Of a stretch of DNA of 9,736 nt, positions 1 to 6,152 are shown one piece after another; the first letter of the stretch is position 1, and every line of letters begins with the position of its first letter. The position numbers were made by a program, and so were the translations under genes. Below the pieces are notes generated by a model, which had not been told where the DNA came from, made no database searches, and saw only the letters and a list, made by a program, of their open reading frames with translations. Source of the stretch: Acidobacteriaceae bacterium (GTDB lineage Bacteria > Acidobacteriota > Terriglobia > Terriglobales > Acidobacteriaceae); NCBI GenBank assembly GCA_030040115.1, contig JASHUH010000096.1, positions 1 to 9,736 of the forward strand, read 5' to 3'.

Positions 1-702
1 GACCGCGATCATTTGCAGCGGAGGAAACCCAGAGAGCAGGCGCCTGGCGCCAGAACGCAATTGTTGTAGCGGCCACCGCGCCTGCGCCGTGGAACCCGGC
101 GCGGGCGCGGCTTCTTTCTGCTCGCCGTTCAAGCCCAGCAGGCGCAGCACCAGGGACAGCTCATCCTCGTTCATCTTCACCACCGTGGCCAGTTCCAGCG
201 TCTCCTCCAACACCTCCACGGAATAAAACGGCGCACGCAGGTTCACGTCAAAAACGCGGACACAGCTTGATCCGGTTTCGGCCGCCATTTCCTGAATGGT
301 CTGGCGGGACCGGACGTTGCGCTGCGCCAGCGATCCGAAGCATACGGCGTCCGCGCGCTCCGCCAGGCTGATCCATTCGTCGGTGAGGGCGAGGAAATCC
401 CACGCCGCCGGCTGGTGGATCGTGTAGTGCGGCTCATCGTCGACAAAATTCACGGTTACCTGTCCCGTCTCGTGCTCGGGATCCACTTGCACATAACTGG
501 TGTCGAGCGGCAGTGAGTTCAAATTTTCGATCGCCTGCCGGCCCAACTGGTCGCGCCCGATGCGACTCAGGACGACGGCGTGGTTACCCAGACGCGCCGC
601 CATGACCGCAAAGTTGGCCGGGGCGCCACCGAGCCGCGCACCTTCCGGCAACAGATCCCACAACAGCTCACCGATGCCCAAGACCAAATGAGGTTCTCTC
701 AT
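1..702 (-). CDS. PfkB-family carbohydrate kinase, probably fructokinase (partial, C-terminus outside window)
   Basis: The 234 visible codons run open to the window edge. The protein should phosphorylate a sugar, most likely fructose to fructose 6-phosphate, in the cytoplasm with ATP. Visible PfkB features are the start MREPHLVLGIGELLWD, the substrate-side motif GGAPANFA (residues 25-32), SRIGRDQLG (46-54), GSLAQR (123-128) and FDVNLRAPFY followed by KMNEDEL (about 151-183). FDVNLRxPFY is typical of fructokinase-like members. The C-terminal DTxGAGD signature with the catalytic Asp lies beyond base 1, so activity cannot be judged. A low-complexity Ala/Pro/Gln stretch near residues 193-212 looks like a lineage-specific loop. 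The start is supported by GGGAG seven bases before the ATG. It is the last gene of the minus-strand array, 77 bases after the methyltransferase. Family is certain; sugar specificity is inferred. Confidence 0.93.
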   Translation of the reverse strand, partial: MREPHLVLGIGELLWDLLPEGARLGGAPANFAVMAARLGNHAVVLSRIGRDQLGRQAIENLNSLPLDTSYVQVDPEHETGQVTVNFVDDEPHYTIHQPAAWDFLALTDEWISLAERADAVCFGSLAQRNVRSRQTIQEMAAETGSSCVRVFDVNLRAPFYSVEVLEETLELATVVKMNEDELSLVLRLLGLNGEQKEAAPAPGSTAQARWPLQQLRSGARRLLSGFPPLQMIAV

Positions 703-779
703 CTTTGTACTCCCGCGTATGGCCTCGCCGGATTGGTATTTTCCAGAATCCCGTTCTTCCTGTTCCCGCGCCGACTCTG

Positions 780-1655
780 CTATCGGCGAATGCGCGCCTC
801 GCCGCGTTTCGAATCAATTTCCCTGGTACGCGGCCGCGGTTCGCCGGCCGTTCCGACCCAGCGATATACCGAGCAGTCCTCCCAAGGCGTAGCTGCGTAC
901 TCCGCCTCGGGCTGGTTGATCAGAATCTTCCGGTCGGCGACAGCATCAGCGTGGGATCGTCGAATCTGTCCCTGAAACAATCGCGCGAATCCCGGCTGCG
1001 CCTGGAAGACATGCTCCTGCTCATTATTGACATAAAGAATATCCAGTTGCCCCTCCCGGCCGGCGAAGCTCCGGCTCCAACTGGCCAGGAGCCGGCGCAG
1101 GACGGGCGCGCCAAATGGATTGAACAGAAAGACCACACAGGGACCGGCGGGCAAGGGGAATTCCGCAGCGTCGGCGCAGACCAGGCGCAAGGGGGCGCGG
1201 TCGCGGTCGGCCGCCCTCCATTGGGCGAGATTTCTCCGGGCGATGCGGGCCAGCAGGGGATGAAATTCGACGCCGATGACAGCGCGAAAAGGAAACTCCG
1301 CGGCCAGCAGCAGCGCGCGGCCCATGCCGGCGCCCAGGTCCACAAAGGTGTATGCATCGAGCGGCGCCCGCGGCCGGCATCGCCGCCAGCGCGCCAGAAT
1401 GGAGCGAAACACGGAAGGCGCAATCGCATAATACGCGGTTGCGTGGCGATCGTTGCGATGCCCGGCGATCAAGTGCCGCCCCGCCACCAGGCCACTTGTA
1501 CGCACCCCGAACTCCAGGTCAAAAGGATGGCGTATGAGCCCATCCCGAACCGCGAGGCCGGGCAGCCGGCAGCGCGTCGACTTTGTTTTGCCTATCGTGC
1601 GTGGTGTGGCGTCGTTCACGGTTTGAACCTTAGCGGGCGAGCGAAGACGTTGCAT
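780..1655 (-). CDS. Class I SAM-dependent methyltransferase, substrate unknown
   Basis: A 291-residue cytoplasmic protein with a Rossmann-type methyltransferase core. The SAM-binding motif I is VDLGAGMGR (residues 105-113). The acidic end of strand 2 is GVEFHP (128-133), CADAAEF (160-166) fits the adenine-contacting motif, and FLFNPF (176-181) sits in the motif IV position. Ahead of the core, FDLEFGVRTSG (45-55) and a YYAIAP segment (75-80) match an N-terminal block common in uncharacterised bacterial methyltransferases. Nothing visible identifies the acceptor. The start is uncertain: the ATG at 1655 has no clear ribosome site, whereas a GTG at 1619 has AAGG about nine bases upstream and would give 279 residues. 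The gene lies 33 bases after the DUF1634 gene and 77 before the kinase, so co-transcription is plausible. An Arg-rich C-terminus (KRGEARIRR) ends the protein. Confidence 0.88.
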   Translation of the reverse strand: MQRLRSPAKVQTVNDATPRTIGKTKSTRCRLPGLAVRDGLIRHPFDLEFGVRTSGLVAGRHLIAGHRNDRHATAYYAIAPSVFRSILARWRRCRPRAPLDAYTFVDLGAGMGRALLLAAEFPFRAVIGVEFHPLLARIARRNLAQWRAADRDRAPLRLVCADAAEFPLPAGPCVVFLFNPFGAPVLRRLLASWSRSFAGREGQLDILYVNNEQEHVFQAQPGFARLFQGQIRRSHADAVADRKILINQPEAEYAATPWEDCSVYRWVGTAGEPRPRTREIDSKRGEARIRR

Positions 1656-1688
1656 TTGAGCGATCGACTGCGCACGGCGAACGGCGCA

Positions 1689-2054
1689 TCAGATTGCGCG
1701 CATCAAGCTCACGGCAAGTATGACAAGCACGATCAGGCTTACCAGGGTATACAGGCGGTCACGCTCCAGCGCGAACCCTATCAAGGCCATCACGACCCTC
1801 GCGACAGGCGTGGCAATGAGGAGCAGTAATCCGATTTCGATCAGACCATCGCTGTTCAACTGCCCCGCGGAGTGGATGATTCCAGGATAGGACCGCAAGC
1901 TCGCCTCGCCAGCCACAAAGATATGGTAGGTCACCTTGTGCGCATGGCTGCGGACGAGATACAGAACGCCGCCCGCAAAGACCACTGCCGCAGCCAGCGT
2001 GACGCCGATGCGCAACAAGCATCCGATCATGACTTCCAAACGCTCATCATTCAT
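1689..2054 (-). CDS. DUF1634 small integral membrane protein, partner of TauE/SafE permease
   Basis: A 121-residue protein that begins MNDERLEVMIGCLLRIG and has three predicted membrane segments: IGVTLAAAVVFAGGVLYLV near residues 16-36, IEIGLLLLIATPVARVVMAL near 72-95, and LVSLIVLVILAVSLM near 103-118. The polar stretch between segments 1 and 2 contains GEASLRSYPGIIHSAG, in the place where family members carry a conserved loop. DUF1634 genes are often found directly next to TauE/SafE permeases, and here the ATG lies five bases after the permease stop. A TTG at 2063 in the same frame overlaps that stop and has GGGA five bases upstream, so the protein could be three residues longer. Either start implies translational coupling. 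The likely role is a subunit or stabiliser of the permease, inferred from context; no biochemical function is established. Confidence 0.87.
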   Translation of the reverse strand: MNDERLEVMIGCLLRIGVTLAAAVVFAGGVLYLVRSHAHKVTYHIFVAGEASLRSYPGIIHSAGQLNSDGLIEIGLLLLIATPVARVVMALIGFALERDRLYTLVSLIVLVILAVSLMRAI

Positions 2055-2059
2055 GGCGG

Positions 2060-2902
2060 TCAAATCTTTCCCAGAGTGCCATTCACAATCATTTCCACGG
2101 CCATGACCAGAATGACGATTCCGAAGACAACCTTAAGAGTTCGCACGCGCGCCTGCACCAGAGCCTTGGCGCCCAGCAGGGATCCTCCCAGCACGCCGAG
2201 CATGACCGGCATGGCCACGCGTGGATGGATATAGCCGTATTTGACATACATGCCGGCGCTGGCCGCGGCGGTTACGCCGATCATGAAGTTGCTGGTAGTG
2301 GTGGACACTTTGAAGGGAATCTTCATCGCCCGGTCCATGGCGATAACCTTAACCGCTCCCGAGCCGATGCCGAGCAGTCCAGAGAGCGCGCCGGCCCCGA
2401 ACATGATCGCGAATCCCGCGGGCACATTGCGCACTCCGTATTCCTCGTGTTGCTCTCCCACCGGATAGTTGCCACCCAACCGCAAGCGCTTGCCCAGGTT
2501 GTCGGACTGGATGCGCTCGCCGCCGCCGGTCTTGGCGAAGAGCGATTGCCAGGCAGACTGAGCCAGCACCAGCCCGAAGATGATGGCGATGGCCTGAGTG
2601 CCGATGCGGCCGGTGAGAAAGGCTCCAAAAACCGCGCCCAGGGTGGTTGCGATTTCAAGAAACATGCCGATGCGGATGTTTGAGAAACCCTCGCGCACAA
2701 ACGCGGCGGCTGCGCCCGATGACGTGGCGATCACGGAAACCAGCGACGCCCCGATGGCGTACTTGATGTTGACGCCCAGCAGGAGCGTCAGCACCGGGAC
2801 CACGACGACCCCGCCGCCCAGCCCCGTCAACGCGCCCAGAAAGCCCGCCAGCGCGGAGATTATCCAGACCACGAGCGTGAATTCCAGCGCCGTCATTCTC
2901 AT
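2060..2902 (-). CDS. TauE/SafE family membrane permease (sulfite/organosulfonate or other anion export)
   Basis: A 280-residue polytopic inner-membrane protein. It shows the two related halves of the family. The first contains GALTGLGGGVVVVPVL (residues 23-38) followed by a segment ending IGASLVSVIATSSGAA. The second contains SGLLGIGSGAVKV (174-186) followed by FKVSTTTSNFMIG. The glycine-rich turns and the S/T-rich segments after them are the family signature. Between the halves is a soluble loop (about 123-160) rich in charged residues. TauE/SafE proteins are implicated in export of sulfite, sulfoacetate or similar anions, but many members are untested and nothing here (no sulfur genes nearby) fixes the substrate. 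Two ATG codons, 2902 and 2896, could start it; a weak AGG precedes the first. The stop is next to the DUF1634 start, so the two are probably made together. Confidence 0.93.
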   Translation of the reverse strand: MRMTALEFTLVVWIISALAGFLGALTGLGGGVVVVPVLTLLLGVNIKYAIGASLVSVIATSSGAAAAFVREGFSNIRIGMFLEIATTLGAVFGAFLTGRIGTQAIAIIFGLVLAQSAWQSLFAKTGGGERIQSDNLGKRLRLGGNYPVGEQHEEYGVRNVPAGFAIMFGAGALSGLLGIGSGAVKVIAMDRAMKIPFKVSTTTSNFMIGVTAAASAGMYVKYGYIHPRVAMPVMLGVLGGSLLGAKALVQARVRTLKVVFGIVILVMAVEMIVNGTLGKI

Positions 2903-2964
2903 TCAGCCTAACGGGTGGGTAAGGATGGGGCCCTTGCGACGCGAGGCTCCGCGATGGAACCCAA

Positions 2965-4311
2965 TCAGTTCGCAGCAGTGGTGGCGACAGAGGCGCCCGG
3001 GGAAGGCGGTTGGTTGTGAGTCAGGCGTGTTTGTCGGGCGATGGCGCGGGTGAATACACGCCGTCGTAGCGGATGGTGAAGCGCACGATAGGCGCTGCGC
3101 AGGAGTTCGGCGTCGGCGGTGTCGCCGCTAAGTTCCCAGATCATAAGGCCGCCGAGGCGCAAGTTGGCGGCGTAACTTGCTTTGTAGCGGATCGAGACCG
3201 GATCCTCATAGGTCCAGAATGTCTGGCCGTTGTAGATCCACGGGGCCTGCGAAAGCGCATCGCGAAAAACATAAGGTGGCGCAGCGAGGGAGCGGATGGA
3301 ATGGTAGGGCCAGTCGCCGCGCACCGCGCGTCCGCGCTGGAACAAGCCGTTGTTGGAGTCGCTGACTCCGGTCCACCCGTAGGCGTAGAAGGGCAGGCCC
3401 ATGAGGATCTTGTCTCTGGGCACGCCCGCATCCTGGTAGCTGGCGATGCTGCGCTCGATGCTGGGAGCATACCGCCAGCGCGAGGTGGAGAACAGGGGCG
3501 CGAGAAATCCGGTACGTGGGCTCCAGGGACCGGAATAATCGTAGTTCATGACGCCGATCTCATCGGCCAGGCGGGCAATGGCGCGAAAGTCGACGCCGGG
3601 CAGCATGGCCGGGGATTGATCGACGGCGACGGAAAGGCGCAGACCAGGGCGGACGGCGTTCATTTGGCGGCGGAACTCCTGGATCAGGGCCAGGAAGTTG
3701 GCGGCGTCGGAGCGTCGCGGCGACTCCCAATCGATATCGACGCCATCAAAGAGGCCAGACGTGGTGAGGCCGGGCAGGAAGCGGCCGCGCAGGTACATGT
3801 CGACGCACGAGGCTACAAACGCGGAGCGATTCTGCGGCGTTGCGTCCGCAGCAAAATCTCTGGCGCGCCCTTCGAGGGAAATCAGAATGCGCAAGCGGGG
3901 GAAACGGCGTTTGAGTTCCTGAAGCTGATGGAAGTAGCCGCGGAGCGGCGACGCCGGATCGTCCGCCTGGCCGTTGACGCTAGTTTGCGCCGCGTAGGTG
4001 GTGAGCACGTCGGCCAGCGGATCGCCCAACGAGCAGTGGCCGTCGCTCACCGATGCGGCCGCATAGTCGATTTGATCGAGGCGCCGGGCGCTGCCGTTGG
4101 CGACAAGATCTTTCACAAAAAAAGGGGTGGATGCGTAGATGCCCTCGGAAGTGAAATAACCGACCAGCAGTCGACGTCCATGGCGGCGGTGCGGATAAGC
4201 AAGCCCGTGAGCGCAGGGCGGAATGGCGCAGAGCCAAGCGACGATCAGCGCGATAAGCGCGCACAGAGCGCATCGGTGGTGGAATCGGCAACGAAGAAAA
4301 CGGGGCGCCAT
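2965..4311 (-). CDS. Secreted glycoside hydrolase family 18 (chitinase-like)
   Basis: A 448-residue protein expected to cleave beta-1,4 GlcNAc-type polymers outside the cytoplasm. The N-terminus has the form of a Sec signal peptide: basic MAPRFLRCRFHHR, a hydrophobic ALCALIALIVAWLCAI, then a PPCAHG cleavage region. The GH18 catalytic signature DGVDIDWE is at residues 189-196, with Glu196 (codon 3726-3724) the proton donor. Further family blocks are GYFTSEGIY (strand 1), ILISLEG, RLSVAVDQ, VMNYDYSG (the MxYD motif), MGLPFYAYGW, and the last barrel strand GGLMIWELSGD. No carbohydrate-binding or cell-wall anchoring domain is visible; the C-terminus is a short Arg- and Pro-containing tail. The open frame extends to an ATG at 4509, but that would overlap fba by 86 bases, and the signal peptide points to 4311. 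No clear ribosome site precedes 4311. The substrate could be chitin, chitooligomers or peptidoglycan-derived glycans. Confidence 0.93.
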   Translation of the reverse strand: MAPRFLRCRFHHRCALCALIALIVAWLCAIPPCAHGLAYPHRRHGRRLLVGYFTSEGIYASTPFFVKDLVANGSARRLDQIDYAAASVSDGHCSLGDPLADVLTTYAAQTSVNGQADDPASPLRGYFHQLQELKRRFPRLRILISLEGRARDFAADATPQNRSAFVASCVDMYLRGRFLPGLTTSGLFDGVDIDWESPRRSDAANFLALIQEFRRQMNAVRPGLRLSVAVDQSPAMLPGVDFRAIARLADEIGVMNYDYSGPWSPRTGFLAPLFSTSRWRYAPSIERSIASYQDAGVPRDKILMGLPFYAYGWTGVSDSNNGLFQRGRAVRGDWPYHSIRSLAAPPYVFRDALSQAPWIYNGQTFWTYEDPVSIRYKASYAANLRLGGLMIWELSGDTADAELLRSAYRALHHPLRRRVFTRAIARQTRLTHNQPPSPGASVATTAAN

Positions 4312-4370
4312 GGCGTTTGCGGGGAAGTCAAGGCCTGTTGGAGCAGAAAGCGCAGGGTGTGAACGGCAAA

Positions 4371-4394
4371 GGCCGCATGGCGGCGTCAGCGGCC
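4371..4394 (-). terminator. Weak hairpin after fba, possible intrinsic terminator or attenuator
   Basis: GGCCGC and GCGGCC form a six-base stem (seven with the flanking A-T pair) around a 12-base loop, 30 bases beyond the fba stop. On the minus strand the stem is followed only by TTTG, so the U-run is short. It could reduce read-through from fba into the GH18 gene or mark a processing site. It may also be chance in GC-rich DNA. Confidence 0.3.
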
Positions 4395-4423
4395 TCTGTT
4401 GATTTTCAAATGGAATCACCCAA

Positions 4424-5476
4424 TCACCGAGCGCCGGCAAGCGAAGGGCGGGTGTCAAGCGCGCCGCTTTGGTAGCCCTTGGCCATTTCGGCAATAGGGA
4501 TGGGCGCATAATCGCCGGCGTGGCCGGCCTGGCCGAACTCGCGCATGCGTTCCGCCACGACTTTGGCCATGGCTTCCCGCGCGGGCTTCATGTAATCGCG
4601 GGGATCGAACTTTTCCGGCGACTCCCACAGCACCTTGCGGATGGCGCCGGTGATGGCGAGGCGGTTGTCGGTATCGACATTGATTTTGCGCACGCCGTTG
4701 CGAATGCCAAGCTGAATTTCCTCGATGGGGACGCCCCAGGTTTCCTTGAGCTTGCCGCCGTACTTATTCACAATGGCCTGCAAATCCTTGGGTACCGAAG
4801 AGCTGCCGTGCATGACGAGGTGGGTGTGCGGCAGGCGCTTATGAATCTCGATGAGGATATTCATTTTCAACACCGAGCCGTCGGGTTTCCTGGTGAACTT
4901 ATAAGCGCCGTGGCTGGTGCCGATGGCGATGGCCAGGGCGTCGACGCCGGTGCGTTCGGCGAACTCGACAGCCTGATCGGGATCGGTGACGTGTTCCAGG
5001 CCTGTGCCGCCGGCGCCGTGGCCGTCTTCGACGCCGCCGAGCACGCCAATCTCACCCTCGACGGTGATGCCGCGGGGATGGGCGAACTCGACGACGCGCC
5101 GCGTGACCTCCACGTTCTCTTCAAAGGTGGAAGGGGTTTTGCCGTCCTCGCGAAGCGAGCCGTCCATCATGACTGAAGTGAAGCCGAGTTCGATGGCGCT
5201 CTTGCAGGTCTCGAAGCTGTTGCCGTGGTCCTGATGAAAGGCCATGGGAATGCCGGGATTCAGCTCGTTGGCCGCGAGCATCAGGTGATAGAGATAGCGG
5301 TCCTGCGCAAAAGCGCGCGCCCCGCGGCTGGCCTGCATGATGACCGGTGACTTGGTTTCGTTGGCCGCGAGCATGATGGCTTGAATCTGCTCCATATTGT
5401 TGACATTGAAAGCGCCGACGCCGTACGCGCCCTTGGCGGCTTCGTCGAGGAGTTGCCGCATGGAAACGATTGGCAT
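4424..5476 (-). CDS. fba: Class II fructose-bisphosphate aldolase (CbbA-like subtype)
   Basis: A 350-residue cytoplasmic zinc enzyme that reversibly splits fructose 1,6-bisphosphate into dihydroxyacetone phosphate and glyceraldehyde 3-phosphate in glycolysis and gluconeogenesis. The start [13 protein letters not shown] and [10 protein letters not shown] are characteristic. Catalytic and metal motifs are HQDHG (residues 81-85, Asp83 base and His84 zinc ligand), EGEIG (140-144), [13 protein letters not shown] (from 186, zinc His), MHGSSSVP (222-229, zinc His) and NVDTD (266-270, phosphate site). The overall pattern matches the CbbA-like subgroup, but the loop after EGEIG is several residues shorter than in the Calvin-cycle enzymes I recall, so autotrophy should not be inferred. 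The start at 5476 is set by a strong AAAGGAGA site; the frame stays open to 5698, but that extension looks non-coding. First gene of the minus-strand array. Confidence 0.97.
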   Translation of the reverse strand: MPIVSMRQLLDEAAKGAYGVGAFNVNNMEQIQAIMLAANETKSPVIMQASRGARAFAQDRYLYHLMLAANELNPGIPMAFHQDHGNSFETCKSAIELGFTSVMMDGSLREDGKTPSTFEENVEVTRRVVEFAHPRGITVEGEIGVLGGVEDGHGAGGTGLEHVTDPDQAVEFAERTGVDALAIAIGTSHGAYKFTRKPDGSVLKMNILIEIHKRLPHTHLVMHGSSSVPKDLQAIVNKYGGKLKETWGVPIEEIQLGIRNGVRKINVDTDNRLAITGAIRKVLWESPEKFDPRDYMKPAREAMAKVVAERMREFGQAGHAGDYAPIPIAEMAKGYQSGALDTRPSLAGAR

Positions 5477-5482
5477 AAAAAA

Positions 5483-5490
5483 TCTCCTTT
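5483..5490 (-). promoter_or_regulatory. Ribosome binding site of fba
   Basis: AAAGGAGA on the minus strand, with GGAG seven bases before the ATG at 5476 and a run of six T in the spacer. It is the strongest Shine-Dalgarno match in the window. It decides the fba start against the longer open frame and suggests high expression. Confidence 0.9.
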
Positions 5491-5618
5491 TTTGCTCCAG
5501 CCGCCTGCGAGATCGAAGCTTCGGAGAGCACAGCAGCGGCTCGGCTGCGGGAGCCTTAATCGCTTCTATGGTAGCAGAGGTCTGCTCACGGGATATGTGG
5601 CGCCGGCCGCATGATAGT

Positions 5619-5706
5619 GGGCCAGTTTGAATTGGCCATCCCTCAGGGGCCAAAGCCCGCTCATTTTGAAGGTTTATGGTGTGGGCTGAAGTCAGCACCC
5701 TTCAAA
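5619..5706. repeat. Hairpin cluster, putative Acidobacteriota-type dispersed intergenic repeat
   Basis: Three inverted repeats lie in a row. GGCCAGT (5620-5626) pairs with ATTGGCC (5631-5637, one wobble). GGGC (5647-5650) pairs with GCCC (5655-5658) around CAAA. GGGCTGA (5683-5689) pairs with TCAGCACC (5692-5699) with one bulged A. The last ends in CCCTTCAAA. From memory, elements of the form GGGGCTAAAGCCC ... TTTATGG ... GGGCTGAAG recur between genes of Acidobacteriota; copy number cannot be tested here. The element sits in the upstream region of fba, so it may affect fba expression or may separate the two divergent transcripts. Only one relative is visible in the window, at 7448-7475. Confidence 0.6.
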
Positions 5707-5824
5707 CCGACCAGTGCCGGCCGCAGGGGCGCCGCGCAAGGGCAACCGCGCGACGCCCAGACTTCTGACGTTTGCGGTGACGATGCAAAAGGCTCCAGTG
5801 AATCGTTATCCGGCGCGTGGCGGT

Positions 5825-5854
5825 TTGAAGCGGCGGGCGGGCGTTTTGTATGAT
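5825..5854 (+). promoter_or_regulatory. Candidate sigma70-type promoter for the permease transcript
   Basis: TTGAAG (5825-5830, four of six to consensus) and TATGAT (5849-5854, five of six) are separated by 18 bases. Transcription would start near 5861, giving a leader of about 290 bases before the permease ATG at 6153. Two hexamers of this quality can occur by chance, but they are unusually AT-rich for their surroundings. Confidence 0.3.
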
Positions 5855-6152
5855 CGGCATGGCGCGTTTGCCGATGAAGTGCGGCTTGTTTCTCTCGATG
5901 CCCCGGCCGGGCCCCGTTATGCGCCGGGTTTCTGTCGCCGCAATCCTGATGATTGCGCCTCTGGCGATGAGTTCGCAAATGAGCCGGCAGCAGGCGCGCA
6001 CCCGCGCGGGTGCGGCGGTGGGCGCGGCGCCACGATTGGTAAATTCGATGTAAAGCACTTATTCTGAACGTGCGCGTGGAGAGCCGCGGCGGCGCATGGG
6101 GGCAGGGGTCTGCTGCGATGAGAAAACAGAAAGGCTCTCGCTCCGACTGCCA

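Larger units (their letters stand above)
5477..6152. other. Divergent intergenic region between fba and the ABC permease
   Basis: I recognise no gene in these 676 bases. Bases 5477-5618 are the fba leader and presumably carry its promoter, but I cannot pick out a convincing -35/-10 pair. Bases 5619-5706 hold a cluster of hairpins, listed separately. A sigma70-like promoter candidate on the plus strand is at 5825-5854. A short plus-strand frame at 5850-6053 contains an internal ATG (5919) followed by RRVSVAAILMIAPLAMSS, which resembles a signal peptide, but it stops after 45 residues, has no ribosome site and its remaining sequence is unremarkable. Other frames here are Arg/Ala-rich and typical of non-coding GC-rich DNA. 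Confidence 0.6.

Noticed and set aside
705..1829. 374-codon open frame on the plus strand opposite the methyltransferase and DUF1634 genes
   Set aside because: It spans two recognised genes on the other strand, has no family motif and is rich in Arg, Gln and Ala as expected from antisense reading of GC-rich genes.
3073..4362. 429-codon open frame on the plus strand opposite the GH18 gene
   Set aside because: It mirrors the GH18 coding sequence, which has a catalytic motif and signal peptide; the translated product has no recognisable fold signature.
4312..4509. N-terminal extension of the GH18 frame to an ATG at 4509
   Set aside because: It overlaps the fba 3' end by 86 bases and would bury the signal peptide 66 residues inside the protein.
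4469..5176. 235-codon open frame on the plus strand opposite fba
   Set aside because: Antisense shadow of a highly conserved aldolase; its apparent periodicity comes from fba codon bias.
5477..5482. Run of T on the minus strand just before fba, as a terminator tail
   Set aside because: It lies between the ribosome site and the ATG and has no stem directly upstream.
5477..5698. N-terminal extension of the fba frame to an ATG at 5698
   Set aside because: A strong AAAGGAGA site and the family N-terminus [10 protein letters not shown] fix the start at 5476; the extension runs through the hairpin repeat.
5702..6067. Frames of 105-118 codons on both strands in the fba/permease spacer
   Set aside because: Composition is Arg/Ala/Pro-rich, there are no convincing ribosome sites or motifs, and the frames on opposite strands overlap each other.
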